From Adineta vaga (Eukaryota > Rotifera): 64,000 bases of DNA. The notes beneath the pieces were generated by a model, which did not search any database, was not told the DNA's origin, and saw only the letters and a program-made list of their open reading frames with translations. The stretch spans positions 13,330,001-13,394,000 of the forward strand of contig CP075493.1 in assembly GCA_021613535.1 (NCBI GenBank). The letters run 5' to 3'. Numbering within the stretch: position 1 is the stretch's first letter; each line of letters begins with the position of its first letter. This document shows, in pieces, positions 48,435 to 59,317 of this stretch. Position numbers and translations under genes: made by a program.

Positions 48435-49040
48435 TCATTTTAACTGTTCATTTTTTAATAAAACTTCAAATTCTTCTATAGTACGAAATTTTCCACCAAA
48501 AAGAACAAACGTATGTAAATCCGACATTTCCGTCGACAAATTATCTTGGTTCACGCCGCTCGCTGTAGTATTAATAAAATCAATAATTAATAAATGTTTT
48601 CCAATTTGCATTATTTTTGACGACAATTTTTCAATAGAATTCAAACTTCATTATCAGTTAAATCTATAAAAATATGAGATAAAATATAAATGTCGCCACC
48701 CAGAAATATTAATCGATCCGCGTTATTGGCTTATCTAAATCTTGCAAATTAATCGATCGTATTCGTAACATGAGGTAAATCGTATAAAATATCTTTTAAA
48801 TATGTATATTTGCTTAATAAGTGAAGAACTAACTCACCAGTACGGTCGCCAACGTCAACAATAGAACTAGCATGAAGAAAACTATCATAAGTTTTCACGA
48901 ATTTCTCATGTCGTGGTGTAGATATCATACATTCATTGAATAGACTACTTGCCTGAGAATGTTCTCCGAGATATTGATAAAAATTCATTTGATACAAACG
49001 ATCAAATGATGATTGACCAGTTGTAATTCAATCGAATAAA
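48435..49040 (-). pseudogene. O-methyltransferase relic
   Basis: Two pieces of an ASMT-like O-methyltransferase are visible. The upstream one carries the SAM-binding region (IVDVGDRTGELVLHLLSKY, then ILYDLPHV), where the usual GGGTG loop is altered to GDRTG. The downstream one carries IGKHLLIIDFI and FGGKFRTIEEFEVLLKN. The catalytic His region between them is reduced to fragments around 48650-48770 with stops. No start codon or N-terminal dimerisation domain is seen. It lies about 160 bp from the edge of inverted-repeat copy B. Confidence 0.72.
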
Positions 49041-49199
49041 GGGCCCCATGTACATATGTAAATTCAGATGATCGTAAAGATTTGGTGTCTAATAGTCTTT
49101 ATTTGAATCCATAATAGTCAATGATTCATAATGCTTTTGTTCGTTACGTATGATCGAAGACAGTAATAATGCGCATATCTATCCATCGTCGGCCATTAT

Positions 49200-51026
49200 T
49201 TTTTTCTTTTAATTTTTTACTCGTATTACTATCCTACTACACAGTTTGAGGTGGAATCAAATTTTTGATATTTATTCATCTGATGATTTTACAGATGAAA
49301 AATACTTCGTGTATAATAGTACATGTGTCATCTATTCTGACAATTTTTCTTTCTATGTTTTGTCTCACATTCTGTTGACGCTTTTTTTCTTTCTTTTCCC
49401 ATCCCACCATATTTTCTCCAATATTTTGCTTTTCTTTTTTCTTTATCGAACCGTACAGCTTACGAAAATATTCTTCGTTTGTCACGCAGTCTAACTTGTG
49501 CTTACATCGTGAACGGTAATTAGAAGCACGCGTTTGAAAGAAAAACAACAAGCAATGTTTACGAATGATACACTTCTTAAAACTCGTCCACAGTATGGAA
49601 ATTTCCAATGTTCTCATTGTGGACGACGATGGAAGAGTACCAAAGCATGGGACAATCATGGTCAAAACTGTAAACAATGTGATACATTAGTTTATCCAAC
49701 GAATCTTTCCAAGAATTTTGTCTATATTTGTGACGATTGTCACATGATGTGGCATTCATGTCATTCCGATTTAGGGTTATCATGCGAAAACTGCAATTCA
49801 TCGGTGTTAATTCATCCGCGAGATCCTGATGACTGGGAAGATCAAAAATTTATTAACATGCACAAATCACAATATAAGGATGTATTGAATGCTATGAATC
49901 CAAATGGAACACATAATGAAAGTTTGTGTCAGAAGTGTCGTGATTTGGGACGACCTTGTCGAGAAATTGAAAACCATGGATTAAAAAAATCATTGAATCG
50001 TCCATTCAGCGATGATGATAGTGAGGATGACATGATTTTCGCAACTGTAAGTATTGTGTTTTGTATAATAATGTTTTTATCGCACCGAAAAATATCTTTG
50101 CATGAAAGCAAGCACTGACACATAGAGGACTAAGGATAAACAGTAGTAATCTCCATCATCACTATTCTTTTCAAAATTCCATAATCCTGAAAAGATGACT
50201 TCGGGCGTTTTCCATTAGTGTGTTATGTGAAATCATTCTTTTTTTCAGAATAATCGTCGATTACCGAATATCCCACAAAAAGAGGAATACAAACCTTTAA
50301 TTCGAAACGTTTGTATATCTGATAATCATCCTCAAATAGAATATGCCAATACAACCGTCGGCATTTATCCACAAAACATAGAACAGCGTGAACAATCTAA
50401 AAGATCGAAGCTTCATAAGACGTCTTTTGTGTATTGTATTACTAGCAATTTTACTAATAACGCTATTTGGTCTAGTGTTTAATATAATCAAATCCGTCTT
50501 TAGCACAACAACTACAACAACAACAACTACTACTACTACTACTACTACAACAACAGCTAGACCTAAAACTACACCATGTTTTTCTTCAGAAACGATGGTC
50601 ACACTTGAAAATGGGATTCAAGTTCCTTTGCACAATCTACGAGTAGGAGAACAAGTTCGTATCGATTCTCACAAATCAAGTGCTGTATTAGCAATTTTTC
50701 GTCATTATCGTTCATCGATATCATTTATGGAAATACATTGTAATGAAAATCGAAGCCAACCACTTCGTCTAACACCAACACATTCCATACTTGTGCGTAG
50801 ATCTCATGACGAAAGCGAACAATATCGTTTTGCTCGTGATGTTTCAGCAGGAGACTTTGTTTATTCCACTTTGCTTCATCAAATGATTAAGGTGATTGAA
50901 ATACGAGAAAGTACGAATGTTGATGATTATGCTTATGCTCCATTGACATTTGAGGGAAGAATTGTAACAAATAATATTATTGCTTCATGTTACGCAACAT
51001 ATCCGCATTGGTTGATGCATATAATA
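49200..51026 (+). repeat. Inverted segmental duplication, copy B
   Basis: Reverse-complement partner of 1-1815. The left edge is near 49200 in T-rich sequence; the right limit given is only where copy A leaves the window. Coding, intron and upstream sequence are all included, so it arose by DNA duplication and not from an mRNA. Confidence 0.88.
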
Positions 51027-51167
51027 ATGACACCACTTCGTTGGTGGTATTGGCTTTTAATTGAATTAGAACAAGACTATTTGCATGCATTGAGCACATC
51101 GTTTTGTGTACAATGTGTCGACTCGTATTTACAATTACTTCTTGTTGTAACTACTTTTATTGTTTGA
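49555..51167 (+). pseudogene. 3CxxC zinc / TM / Hint (Hog) protein, copy B, frameshifted
   Basis: Exons 49555-50046 and 50249-51167, phase 0 intron of 202 bp. Exon 1 gives 164 codons with the 3CxxC-like zinc domain and an acidic end (DDDSEDDM). In exon 2 two bases present in copy A (AT in AAGATCTTC) are missing between 50410 and 50411, so the frame leaves the coding track just before the TM segment and stops 24 codons later. The other frame holds TM (LLCIVLLAILLITLFGLVF), the Thr run, and the Hint domain with Cys in TPCFSS, TPTHS and ASCYA, then a hydrophobic C-terminus ending at 51167. Exon 1 is intact here, the reverse of copy A. Confidence 0.8.
50505..50560 (+). repeat. ACA/ACT threonine-codon repeat
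   Basis: A trinucleotide run encodes the Thr-rich linker between the TM segment and the Hint domain. The matching run in copy A is at about 470-515 and is a few codons shorter, so the repeat length has changed since duplication. Confidence 0.75.
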
Positions 51168-51376
51168 CAATAAACAACAAGATTAACTTATATTTACAGT
51201 TACATCCTTATAATACATCTACTAAGATTTGGAACTATATTTCTCATATTGTAGTATGTCTTCTCGCACAGTATTATTTATTAATAATAATAATAAAAGT
51301 AGAATGTTATTACAGTAAAACATTCGTAGAAGACTTATTGTTTGAAAAAAAAAAGATTTATTTTTTTGTTTTCTTT

Positions 51377-51646
51377 TCAATTATTTGCTTGTAATAATGC
51401 TAGTTGTTCCTGTTCTTTATTCCATTGAGCAATACTAGCATGAAGAGCATCCCAATCAATGTTTATTGGAAAAACAATGGGTTGTACTGGACATGGTGGA
51501 AATATGCATATAAGTGACATTCCACCAGGAGCAGTCAAACCACTGAGATCAATTGGACCACGACGCATACGTTGATGTTGAGGAAATGCTGTTGATAATG
51601 CAACAACAAGCATGATGATGGAAATAATTGTAACGATGAAACGCAT
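51377..51646 (-). CDS. Small secreted peptide precursor
   Basis: Single exon, 89 residues, ATG at 51644-51646. Residues 1-20 are a signal peptide (MRFIVTIISIIMLVVALSTA). A basic site RMRR follows after seven residues, suitable for furin-like cleavage, giving a mature part from GPIDLSGLTAPGG to the Gln/Asn-rich end. The two cysteines (ICIFPPCP) could form one bond. The layout is that of a peptide hormone or defence peptide precursor; no known family was recognised. A TATA-like TATATA on the minus strand lies near 51763-51769. Confidence 0.65.
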   Translation of the reverse strand: MRFIVTIISIIMLVVALSTAFPQHQRMRRGPIDLSGLTAPGGMSLICIFPPCPVQPIVFPINIDWDALHASIAQWNKEQEQLALLQANN

Positions 51647-52630
51647 ATTGAAAAGAGTGTATGCAAGAAGAAAGTGAATAAATGAAGAGGATGATAGAAT
51701 CAGTAATGAATGTATGTGACTTTGATCAGATGTGAGAGAGAGAAAAAAAAAGATATAAGGTATATAGGCATCGGTGAAAACATGATTTGAAACATCGATA
51801 TGTTATCAGAAGCACATTTTAAGTGCATGAAGAATACTTAGATGAAACTAAAAATGCCGTATCGATATAAATTATTTGATTGCTTGTGATTCGTGATTAT
51901 AACTAATAATCAAAACAAATTTGTACTGAAAGAATTGAAATAGTTTTTAGTGACGCAATTATGTTCATATAGTTTTAGTTTTCACATTCATCCTAAGACC
52001 AACTATTAAGGAGAACAGAACATTAATGTCTCGAGTACGATGGTTGAAATTAATGTATAAAAAATCGGTACAGTAAGAGAAATAAAGAAAATAGAGTACT
52101 TGAATTTTGCAGTAGACGTTGTAAATATTGTCATGCACAACACTACAGAAGAGAAAAAGTAAAAATAAACAGTTTGCGACGTACGGTTTCCTTGTTTATA
52201 TATGAATATCTTTCGATTCATATTTATCTAATATTTTTTACATCAATTCTAAAAGAAATACTGACTTCATCTTAGTCTATTACATATCAATATAGTTAGC
52301 TAGTTCGAAAAGACACGCCGGCAAACAAGAGTAAAATTCTCTGCGTATAAGTTTTTCTTACACAACATCACAAGAACTATAGAAAAAAGCGGTGTACTAA
52401 ATCAATAAACTGTTTTTCACTTAAAACTAACAATAACTTCGTCGTTATTCTTAAAAACATTCATGATGTACAACCTACGCAACCTCAAGATCTATTCAAA
52501 TGAATGATGTATTTGCAAAACATCTATTTTCTTTTCTTCTAATCGGTTTTATGTAAATAAATTTTTTTCCTTGTACTATTTAATCGTCAATTATTTCACT
52601 GAAAATCATTCTATTGCAATTGTAGATAAC
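51647..52630. other. Intergenic, no gene seen
   Basis: About 1 kb between divergent genes. No exon recognised on either strand. Confidence 0.45.
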
Positions 52631-55193
52631 ATGAAACATATACCGTCTCATCTTATCTTTCTAGCAACTTTCCTATCGATCACATATAGTAGTCATTTTC
52701 GTGGTGGTACCATTACATGGTAAGTTAAATTCATATCGGAGATTTTCATAATTTTAAAATTGTTTTGTACAGGCGTCCTTGGAATAATACACCGTCGGGT
52801 AGCACAGTCAGTATCTTGTTTCGTCAACGATATTCATGGCGTCGCTTGAGTGTTCCATGTTACGATTCAACTATATCATCGAAAGGTTTAATAGGTAGTG
52901 GTAGTTGTACTTGTGTCTCTGGACCTTGCCCGACATGGTCTGCAATGAGTACATCAACACATTGTACTGATTATAGTTCTATTTTGGATGTTAGTTCTGG
53001 TGAAAGATACGAACTGCGAACAATTCCATTGAACATGTCATTCAGTATTGCTTTTCCTAGTGGCGATTGGTTTGCAAATCTTGCTAAAGGTGGTAATAGT
53101 GTATGGCGTATTACGAATCGTGTAAGCACCTTTTTTCGACCTGATGGTTATTTGAATTCTAGTCCAGTTGCTGTCACTTTGCCTATTATCTACAAAGAAA
53201 TCAATATTCAACACGTACATGTGATTCAAATGTCTGATTTTGATGGTACAGATACATTAAAATGTCGTTGGTCTAATGGATCAACAAATACTATCAATGG
53301 CTTTGATGAATGTGGTGGTGTGTGTAATGGTGTACTAATTTCTAATCTTATTGAAGAAAATTGTACAATTGTGTTTACACTAACAGTATCAGGACAATAT
53401 TCAGCAGTTGCTCTTCAAATTGAAGATTATTACAATGATTCTCAAATAGTACCAATGAGTTCTGTTCCACTTCAACTTCTGTTTTATGGCTATACAAAAC
53501 CATCGGGTTGTTCAACACCACCAGAAATCATTGGTGCTCGACCAAATCGAGGTAAATTAAGACTTCATATAATGCAATCTTTCAACAAGTATAACTCTTC
53601 ATTTTGTTACCTTGTATTGGTATACGTGATAATGTAAACATGACAGATACCGTTATCGTCCAAGTGCATTGTAGTGGATCAACTATCACCGATTTTGTTA
53701 GTAGTTCTCCTGTGGGCATGATAAAGAGTCCCATACTCAATCCAAGTCCAAGTGAGTACATTCGATGTACTCTATTCTGTTTGTCTACAGATTTATGTAT
53801 CTCTTTCAATTATAGATATCTATCATCTTGTTGTTAGCTGGATTCCCACATCTGATCAATATGGTCCGCAACCGTTTTGTGTTGGCGCTGTTGATAGCAA
53901 CAGTCTACAATCTATTCAATGGTGCATCACATATTTAGTTGGTTTTGAATCACCTCAAGTGATTAAACCACAAGTTGTACAAGGTTCAGCTTCACCAGTT
54001 TGTACCATCTTTAAAAATCATACTGTTTTCTCTATTCAAAGTAAGAGTTCTTTTTCTTTTTAAATTTCCAAATAGAGATATTTCGAAGAAAAAAAGTCGA
54101 CTAATATCAATATGCTTCATTTTATTCGTAGCTACAAGATCAGTCAATCGTCCAACACGTAATGGTACATTTATTTATTTCTGGAATGCTAGTGCTGGTG
54201 GTACACTTGTTCGAAAATTCGATTGTGGTTGGGAATCAGAAGTGACATACACAGGTTTTACTACGATAATCCGTTTTCCTACTGCACCATGGACTGAAGG
54301 ACATTTCTTCTATGTTACAATGGATGGTGGTATGAATGATAAAAGTTTTTCTTCTATTTTAGTAATTAAACATATTTTTAATTGATCTCTCTAAGGTGTT
54401 GCTAGTGGAACAGACTTCTGTGGTAAGTAACTGTCTATCACCGATAGTCATTGAGAGAAACATAGTATTTTAGGTCCTGAATCTGATGCTATAACTAGTA
54501 ATACCTTTTGGATATTTAACATTTGGAATCCAGCAGTATCATCGACAACAACAACAACGACCACTCCCTTCACAACAGTTACAGTCACGACAAAGCCAAC
54601 ATCAACTACAAGTATTAATACACTCGTAAGTTCATTGAATATTTTTCTTCTCATCTTACCCATTTTGAACGTTGATTTAGCTGACAACAACTGGTATTGT
54701 AATAACAACAACAGTTCCTCTAACTACTATCCTAACGACTACAACTACAACAATTGCAACGACAGTTGGTAAGATTCTTCATAAACGAGTTTATAGAGCA
54801 CTTTTTTAATTAATACGCAATTAAATATATTGTCTTCATATCTATGTATAGTTGCTTTGTATATTTTTAGCTTCTACAAGCGCTGGTTCAACTCTATCAT
54901 CGGCAACTACAGAGTCAACAGTGGCTATTATGTATCCAAAGGACTTCGTAAGTTTCAAATTGAATATAATCGATTTCTTCAATATACTGTATGTCTCTAT
55001 ACATACATTATAGAAAGATGCATGCAAACAACCGATTATAATTCTAACTGTTGCCACGATGGCTATTATGGCTCCCATACAAGCCTTAACAATGTATGCT
55101 GCATTTACAAAATTTTCGAGCATGTTCAATCCATTACATACGAATGTTAAAATCAGACACAAACAAAGAATGAGAAAAGTTATGCCTCATTGA
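52631..55193 (+). CDS. Large secreted / one-TM protein with Thr-rich stalk (SHFRGG family)
   Basis: Ten exons inferred: 52631-52719, 52773-53551, about 53607-53751, 53816-54040, 54132-54329, 54396-54422, 54474-54625, 54681-54768, 54871-54947 and 55014-55193. A signal peptide ends near YSSHFRGG; the ectodomain (TITWRPWN, RYSWRRLSVPC, YGPQPFC, WCITYLVGF) matches a rotifer protein type I recall but cannot name. Exons 7-9 give a Thr/Ser stalk, exon 10 a hydrophobic segment (PIIILTVATMAIMAPI) and a basic tail. All joins keep phase except one: no AG acceptor is visible before exon 3, where TTTTGT stands at the expected site. It is either a lost splice site or an unusual one. It is probably a cell-surface protein. 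Confidence 0.65.
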
Positions 55194-55800
55194 ATATACG
55201 AGTGAAATTAGAATGGTTCCTACATTAATCCAGAATCTTTTTTTTTGTATTTGTTGATGTGCCTAATCAAAAGCTTGACTATATACGTCATAATCATTGT
55301 CTTTTTTCTTCTCTAATCTCGAATAAAACCTATATATAAAAAGTACTCTTTTTGTTGTGCGATGAGAAGAAGTATGGTAACATAGTTTTATATCAGAATC
55401 TTTTTTGATCAGTATTTAACTTTCATGTTAAAGCTACAGTGACTACATCTAAAAAAAAAGGATCGTTACCATCAAGGTTGTTCTTTTTCGTTCTATTGAT
55501 CTGAAGTGTAGAATAGTAAACAAGGTCATCGTCTCTGATTTTTTATTCAAACTAGAAAGAGAACGCATGGTATGAGTCAATGTGTTTTTAGATAGACAGA
55601 AAAATTATTTTGTACAGTAATGGGACATTTCCCAGATCGAAGCAAAACAACTTTCACGTCATGTATCTTGTTGTGTTGTTGTTGTTTAACCAATATTTGG
55701 CAACATGATGTAATTGAAGCATGGATATAAAAGTGGACAAGAACCACCATTCAAGTATTCGTCTCTCTTCATTCATCATTTATTCCTAATACGATCGATC
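55194..55800. promoter_or_regulatory. Intergenic region with TATA box for the trypsin-like gene
   Basis: TATAAAAG lies at 55726-55733, 68 bp before the ATG at 55801, with CCAAT near 55690. Nothing else was seen in the spacer. Confidence 0.5.
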
Positions 55801-56834
55801 ATGAAATTCGCTGTGATTCTCTTCTGTTTAACATTTATATATTGCAGTTATGGAAAACAGTATCTATGTGATTCTACAGCTAAATGTGGTTGTTCACACA
55901 AATCTCCAGTACTCAAAAGAATCATTAGTAGAGAGCTCAATACCGAAAGCTATTGGAGATGGGTTGTTAGTATCAAACATGTGAATCAATTTACTTGTGG
56001 TGGATCGATCTTATCAAATTCATGGATTCTTACATCAGCTACTTGTGTCAATATAATACCTCCTCAATATTTATCCATCTCTGCTGGATCAAATAATATT
56101 CAATTTGGTAAACAGATACGTTCAGCAGCTAAGATTATTATACATCCAAAATTTAACAGTACTGATAATACCAATGACATTGCTTTGATTCATTTGGAAA
56201 CACCATTAGATATGGATGATCTATCTGTAGCATCAATATGTTTACCATCTCAAACATCAAAAAGTTATTCTCAAGAAATTTCATCCGTGAGTTTTTTTTT
56301 CGTTTTCTAATCATATATAATTCTTTTATGACCTTTCAGTTAATATCAGTCGGATGGGGAGTATCACATGGATTGACAGTAGTAAGTCCTAATGAGAAAG
56401 GATATGGAATACTTCGAGAAATACCAGTGAGAGCTGTTTCAAATGATGATGAAGAATGTAAATCATTGATTCATGATAATACAGCACAACTGTGTGCCCA
56501 AGTAGATAATTCACAACAAGGTAAAAACCAGACAATTTTATTTACTAAATATTCGAAGAAATCAATGTTTTTATATGTTCATTTAGATACTTGTGCAGGC
56601 GATGCAGGCAATCCATTAATGATGTACACATCAAGCAGACAATGGACTGTTGTTGGACTTGTTTCATATGGGATAGGATGTGATGGGTAAGTATTATGAA
56701 AGAAAAAATAAATACGAAAACATCCTCTCTTCTTTTTTAGTACATATCCTAGTGTTTATACACGTGTATCTAACTATTTGGACTGGATCAAATCGAACGT
56801 TGAAGATGCCATTGTCATCAGCACGAAAAAATAG
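55801..56834 (+). CDS. Secreted trypsin-like serine protease homologue, catalytically dead
   Basis: Four exons (55801-56286, 56340-56520, 56587-56686, 56741-56834), introns of 53 to 66 bp, all in phase; 286 residues. A signal peptide (MKFAVILFCLTFIYCSYG) precedes a chymotrypsin fold (S1): FTCGGSILSNSWILTSATC, NDIALIHL, VGWG, DTCAGDAGNPLM, VGLVSYGIGC, YPSVYTRVSNYLDWI. In active enzymes the first block ends AAHC and the last catalytic block is GDSGGP. Here His is Thr, and Ser is Ala with the second Gly as Asn; only Asp remains. It therefore cannot cleave by the normal mechanism. Such serine protease homologues act as cofactors or binding proteins in invertebrate immunity. The frame and splice sites are intact, so it is probably kept for a non-enzymatic job. 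Confidence 0.85.
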
Positions 56835-57425
56835 ACGAAATTGTCGACTGTAGTACTTCATCGCACATAAACTTCGTACTTTTTGTTTTCCATTCTATGT
56901 ACATTCTTCTCTTTCTTATATAATTATTCTTTTTTCCTTTTTTTCTTCAAATAAACTATTTATTTTTAAACTAATACGCTGTTGCACCTTACTAAGAGAA
57001 ATATCACAAATGGCATCGTTAGTTTCATACTCTAGGATATTTCGTATGCGTAGCAGTTTATCCGATTCTTCATCGTATCGAGAAGAAACGCGATGGAAAT
57101 ATGAGCGTCGTGCGAAATTGATTAACTGACTTACCTTTACCTACGCCATCACATACACTCCTTGTATTTCATTTTGTCTCAAATTGTCAACACAATGGAC
57201 AGATTTCGAAAGTAAATATCAATGGATCAGCATTATTTTACTAAGAATATTGACTCGATATATTCGAACGGAGGAGATTAATGTGATATGATCTTTTTTA
57301 ATAAATGTTTTATTTTCTTTTTCTTTTGGATTTATATAATACGTCAATCCTGATAAACGAACGAGAATTACTTCACAAAATATCCTGTTCTGCAGATTCT
57401 TCCTTCAATATTCAAACTCAATCAA
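56835..57425. other. Intergenic, no gene seen
   Basis: About 590 bp between two plus-strand genes, with AATAAA near 56951 as the likely poly(A) signal of the upstream gene. Confidence 0.45.
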
Positions 57426-58538
57426 ATGATTCGAACATATTTCGCTGTCACTATTGTACTCATCAAACTTGTTGTTTGTTTATCGTCATCGAACAATAAT
57501 CTTACAGCGACAAAAACCATCGAAATTCGTCCTGGAATTACATATGAATATCTTTATGTCAAAGCTATCAATAATAAACCAACTCTCTTATTTCTTCATG
57601 GGTTTCCTTCATCTTATCATTCGTGGCGTCATCAAACTAACTATTTTTCACAACAAGGTTACGGATGTCTCGTACCTAACTTAATGGGCTATGGAAAAAC
57701 TTATTCTCCATCAAACGACAATGAATACAATAGTAAAGCAATGATCGATCATCTCATGATTTTACTCGACCGTGTTGGTCTTAGTAATTCATCCGTTTTC
57801 GTTATTGGACATGACTGGGGTGCACGAACAGCGAGTCGATTTGTTTTGTATCATCCTGAACGAACAATCAGTGCTATACTTCTTAGTGTTGCTTATAGTC
57901 CACCAGTGAAATTTAATTTAAGCCTCGCTCTTCAACAATCTCTACAAGTAAATGGTTATGAAAGTATTGGATATTGGGAATTCTTTCAAGCGAATGATGC
58001 AGCAGACATTATTGAGAGAAATGTCGATAGTTTTATTGATCTTCTCTTTGCTAGTAATACAACACTTTCAAAAACAGATTTTGCTCCAGTTAATAAAGTT
58101 CGACAGTGGTTAACCAATGGAAAACGAACAAATCGATCTTTATACATGACACAAGATGACTATTCTACAGTTCGTGCATATCTTTCTGCGGGAATGCAAC
58201 AAAAATTGAATTGGTTCAAAGCAGTAATTGCTAATGTCGATTGGAATTATGAGAAAACGCTTAATGCAACAGTACAACGACCTGTACTTTATATTGGAGG
58301 TAGTAAAGATTATATCGGTATTATTGGTGCTGCTGAGCGACAAAAGAATTATATTAAAAATCTAGAAATAGTCGAAGTTGACACTGGTCATTGGGTAATG
58401 GAAGAAAAACCAAATGATGTCAATCGAGAGATTGATCGTTGGATTAAGAAAATTATGACACACAACTCTGCTACGACTTCTTTTCTATTGAAATCCTATA
58501 TCTATTCTCTTATTCTGTATTTGATTTTAATCATTTAA
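57426..58538 (+). CDS. Epoxide hydrolase-like alpha/beta hydrolase, membrane-anchored
   Basis: Single exon, 370 residues, ATG at 57426. A signal peptide or anchor (YFAVTIVLIKLVVCL) is followed by the alpha/beta-hydrolase core: oxyanion-hole motif HGFP, LMGYGKTYSP, nucleophile elbow GHDWGA with Asp as nucleophile, and the late His in TGHWVMEEKP. Asp nucleophile plus HGxP is the pattern of epoxide hydrolases and haloalkane dehalogenases; lid Tyr residues (YESIGYWEFF) favour epoxide hydrolase. It would open epoxides to diols in lipid signalling or detoxification. A hydrophobic C-terminal tail (SYIYSLILYLILII) is unusual and suggests a second anchor or GPI signal. Intronless, so horizontal origin is possible but not shown. 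Confidence 0.85.
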   Translation: MIRTYFAVTIVLIKLVVCLSSSNNNLTATKTIEIRPGITYEYLYVKAINNKPTLLFLHGFPSSYHSWRHQTNYFSQQGYGCLVPNLMGYGKTYSPSNDNEYNSKAMIDHLMILLDRVGLSNSSVFVIGHDWGARTASRFVLYHPERTISAILLSVAYSPPVKFNLSLALQQSLQVNGYESIGYWEFFQANDAADIIERNVDSFIDLLFASNTTLSKTDFAPVNKVRQWLTNGKRTNRSLYMTQDDYSTVRAYLSAGMQQKLNWFKAVIANVDWNYEKTLNATVQRPVLYIGGSKDYIGIIGAAERQKNYIKNLEIVEVDTGHWVMEEKPNDVNREIDRWIKKIMTHNSATTSFLLKSYIYSLILYLILII

Positions 58539-59317
58539 ATAAAGTTCGTCATAATATGATTCTATTACTACAACACCAATTAAGAATACAAATTCAGTAT
58601 ATTTCTTCTTCAATTCGAATCAATCAGAATGAGAAATACATTTCTCTAGCGATTTGAATTGCGAACGAATTATTGCTAGTAAATTTCATCACATATTCAA
58701 TGGTCATCGTAGAAGAGTTTCTCATCAATTTTAACATGGCTACAAATGTTTCTCTCTCTTCCTAAAAATAACTTAATGTCTGCAAATCGTTTAAACGGTG
58801 AGTGAAACTGAGCATAATAAATGAATAGAATAATAATGATAGAGAGAAAAACAATGTTGCGCACCATAGTCGTGATTTAACACATCGATTCAATCGTTCG
58901 AGAAGAATAGATGAAATACAAAACGATCGTTTACCCTGTTCGATGCGATAGAATGAAATAAACTAGGATGAAAAACAAAAAAGCATACTTATTTACATTC
59001 TTTCGATACAATGAATCGAGAAGAAAAATAGCACAACAAAAATACACTAGTGAACGTGATCAAACGAAACTTTGTTCTTTTTTCACAGGAAAAAGAAGAA
59101 AAACGTCATTCTATTCACATTTACGTATATAAACAATCCACGACTTGGTAACACATGAGTTTATTTTCATAGAAAGTCTATCATTCTTTTTCACTAGAAG
59201 TTCGAAAAACAAACAAATTAAACAAGGGGTATGCGTATATTTGTAGGTATTTTTTAAATTTGTATTATGAACAGGAAAACCTTGGGAAAATAAAAAGTCG
59301 ATCGTGTTTTATCTGAA
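58539..59317. other. Intergenic, no gene seen
   Basis: About 780 bp. AAATAAAG right after the hydrolase stop is a poly(A) candidate. No further features. Confidence 0.45.
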
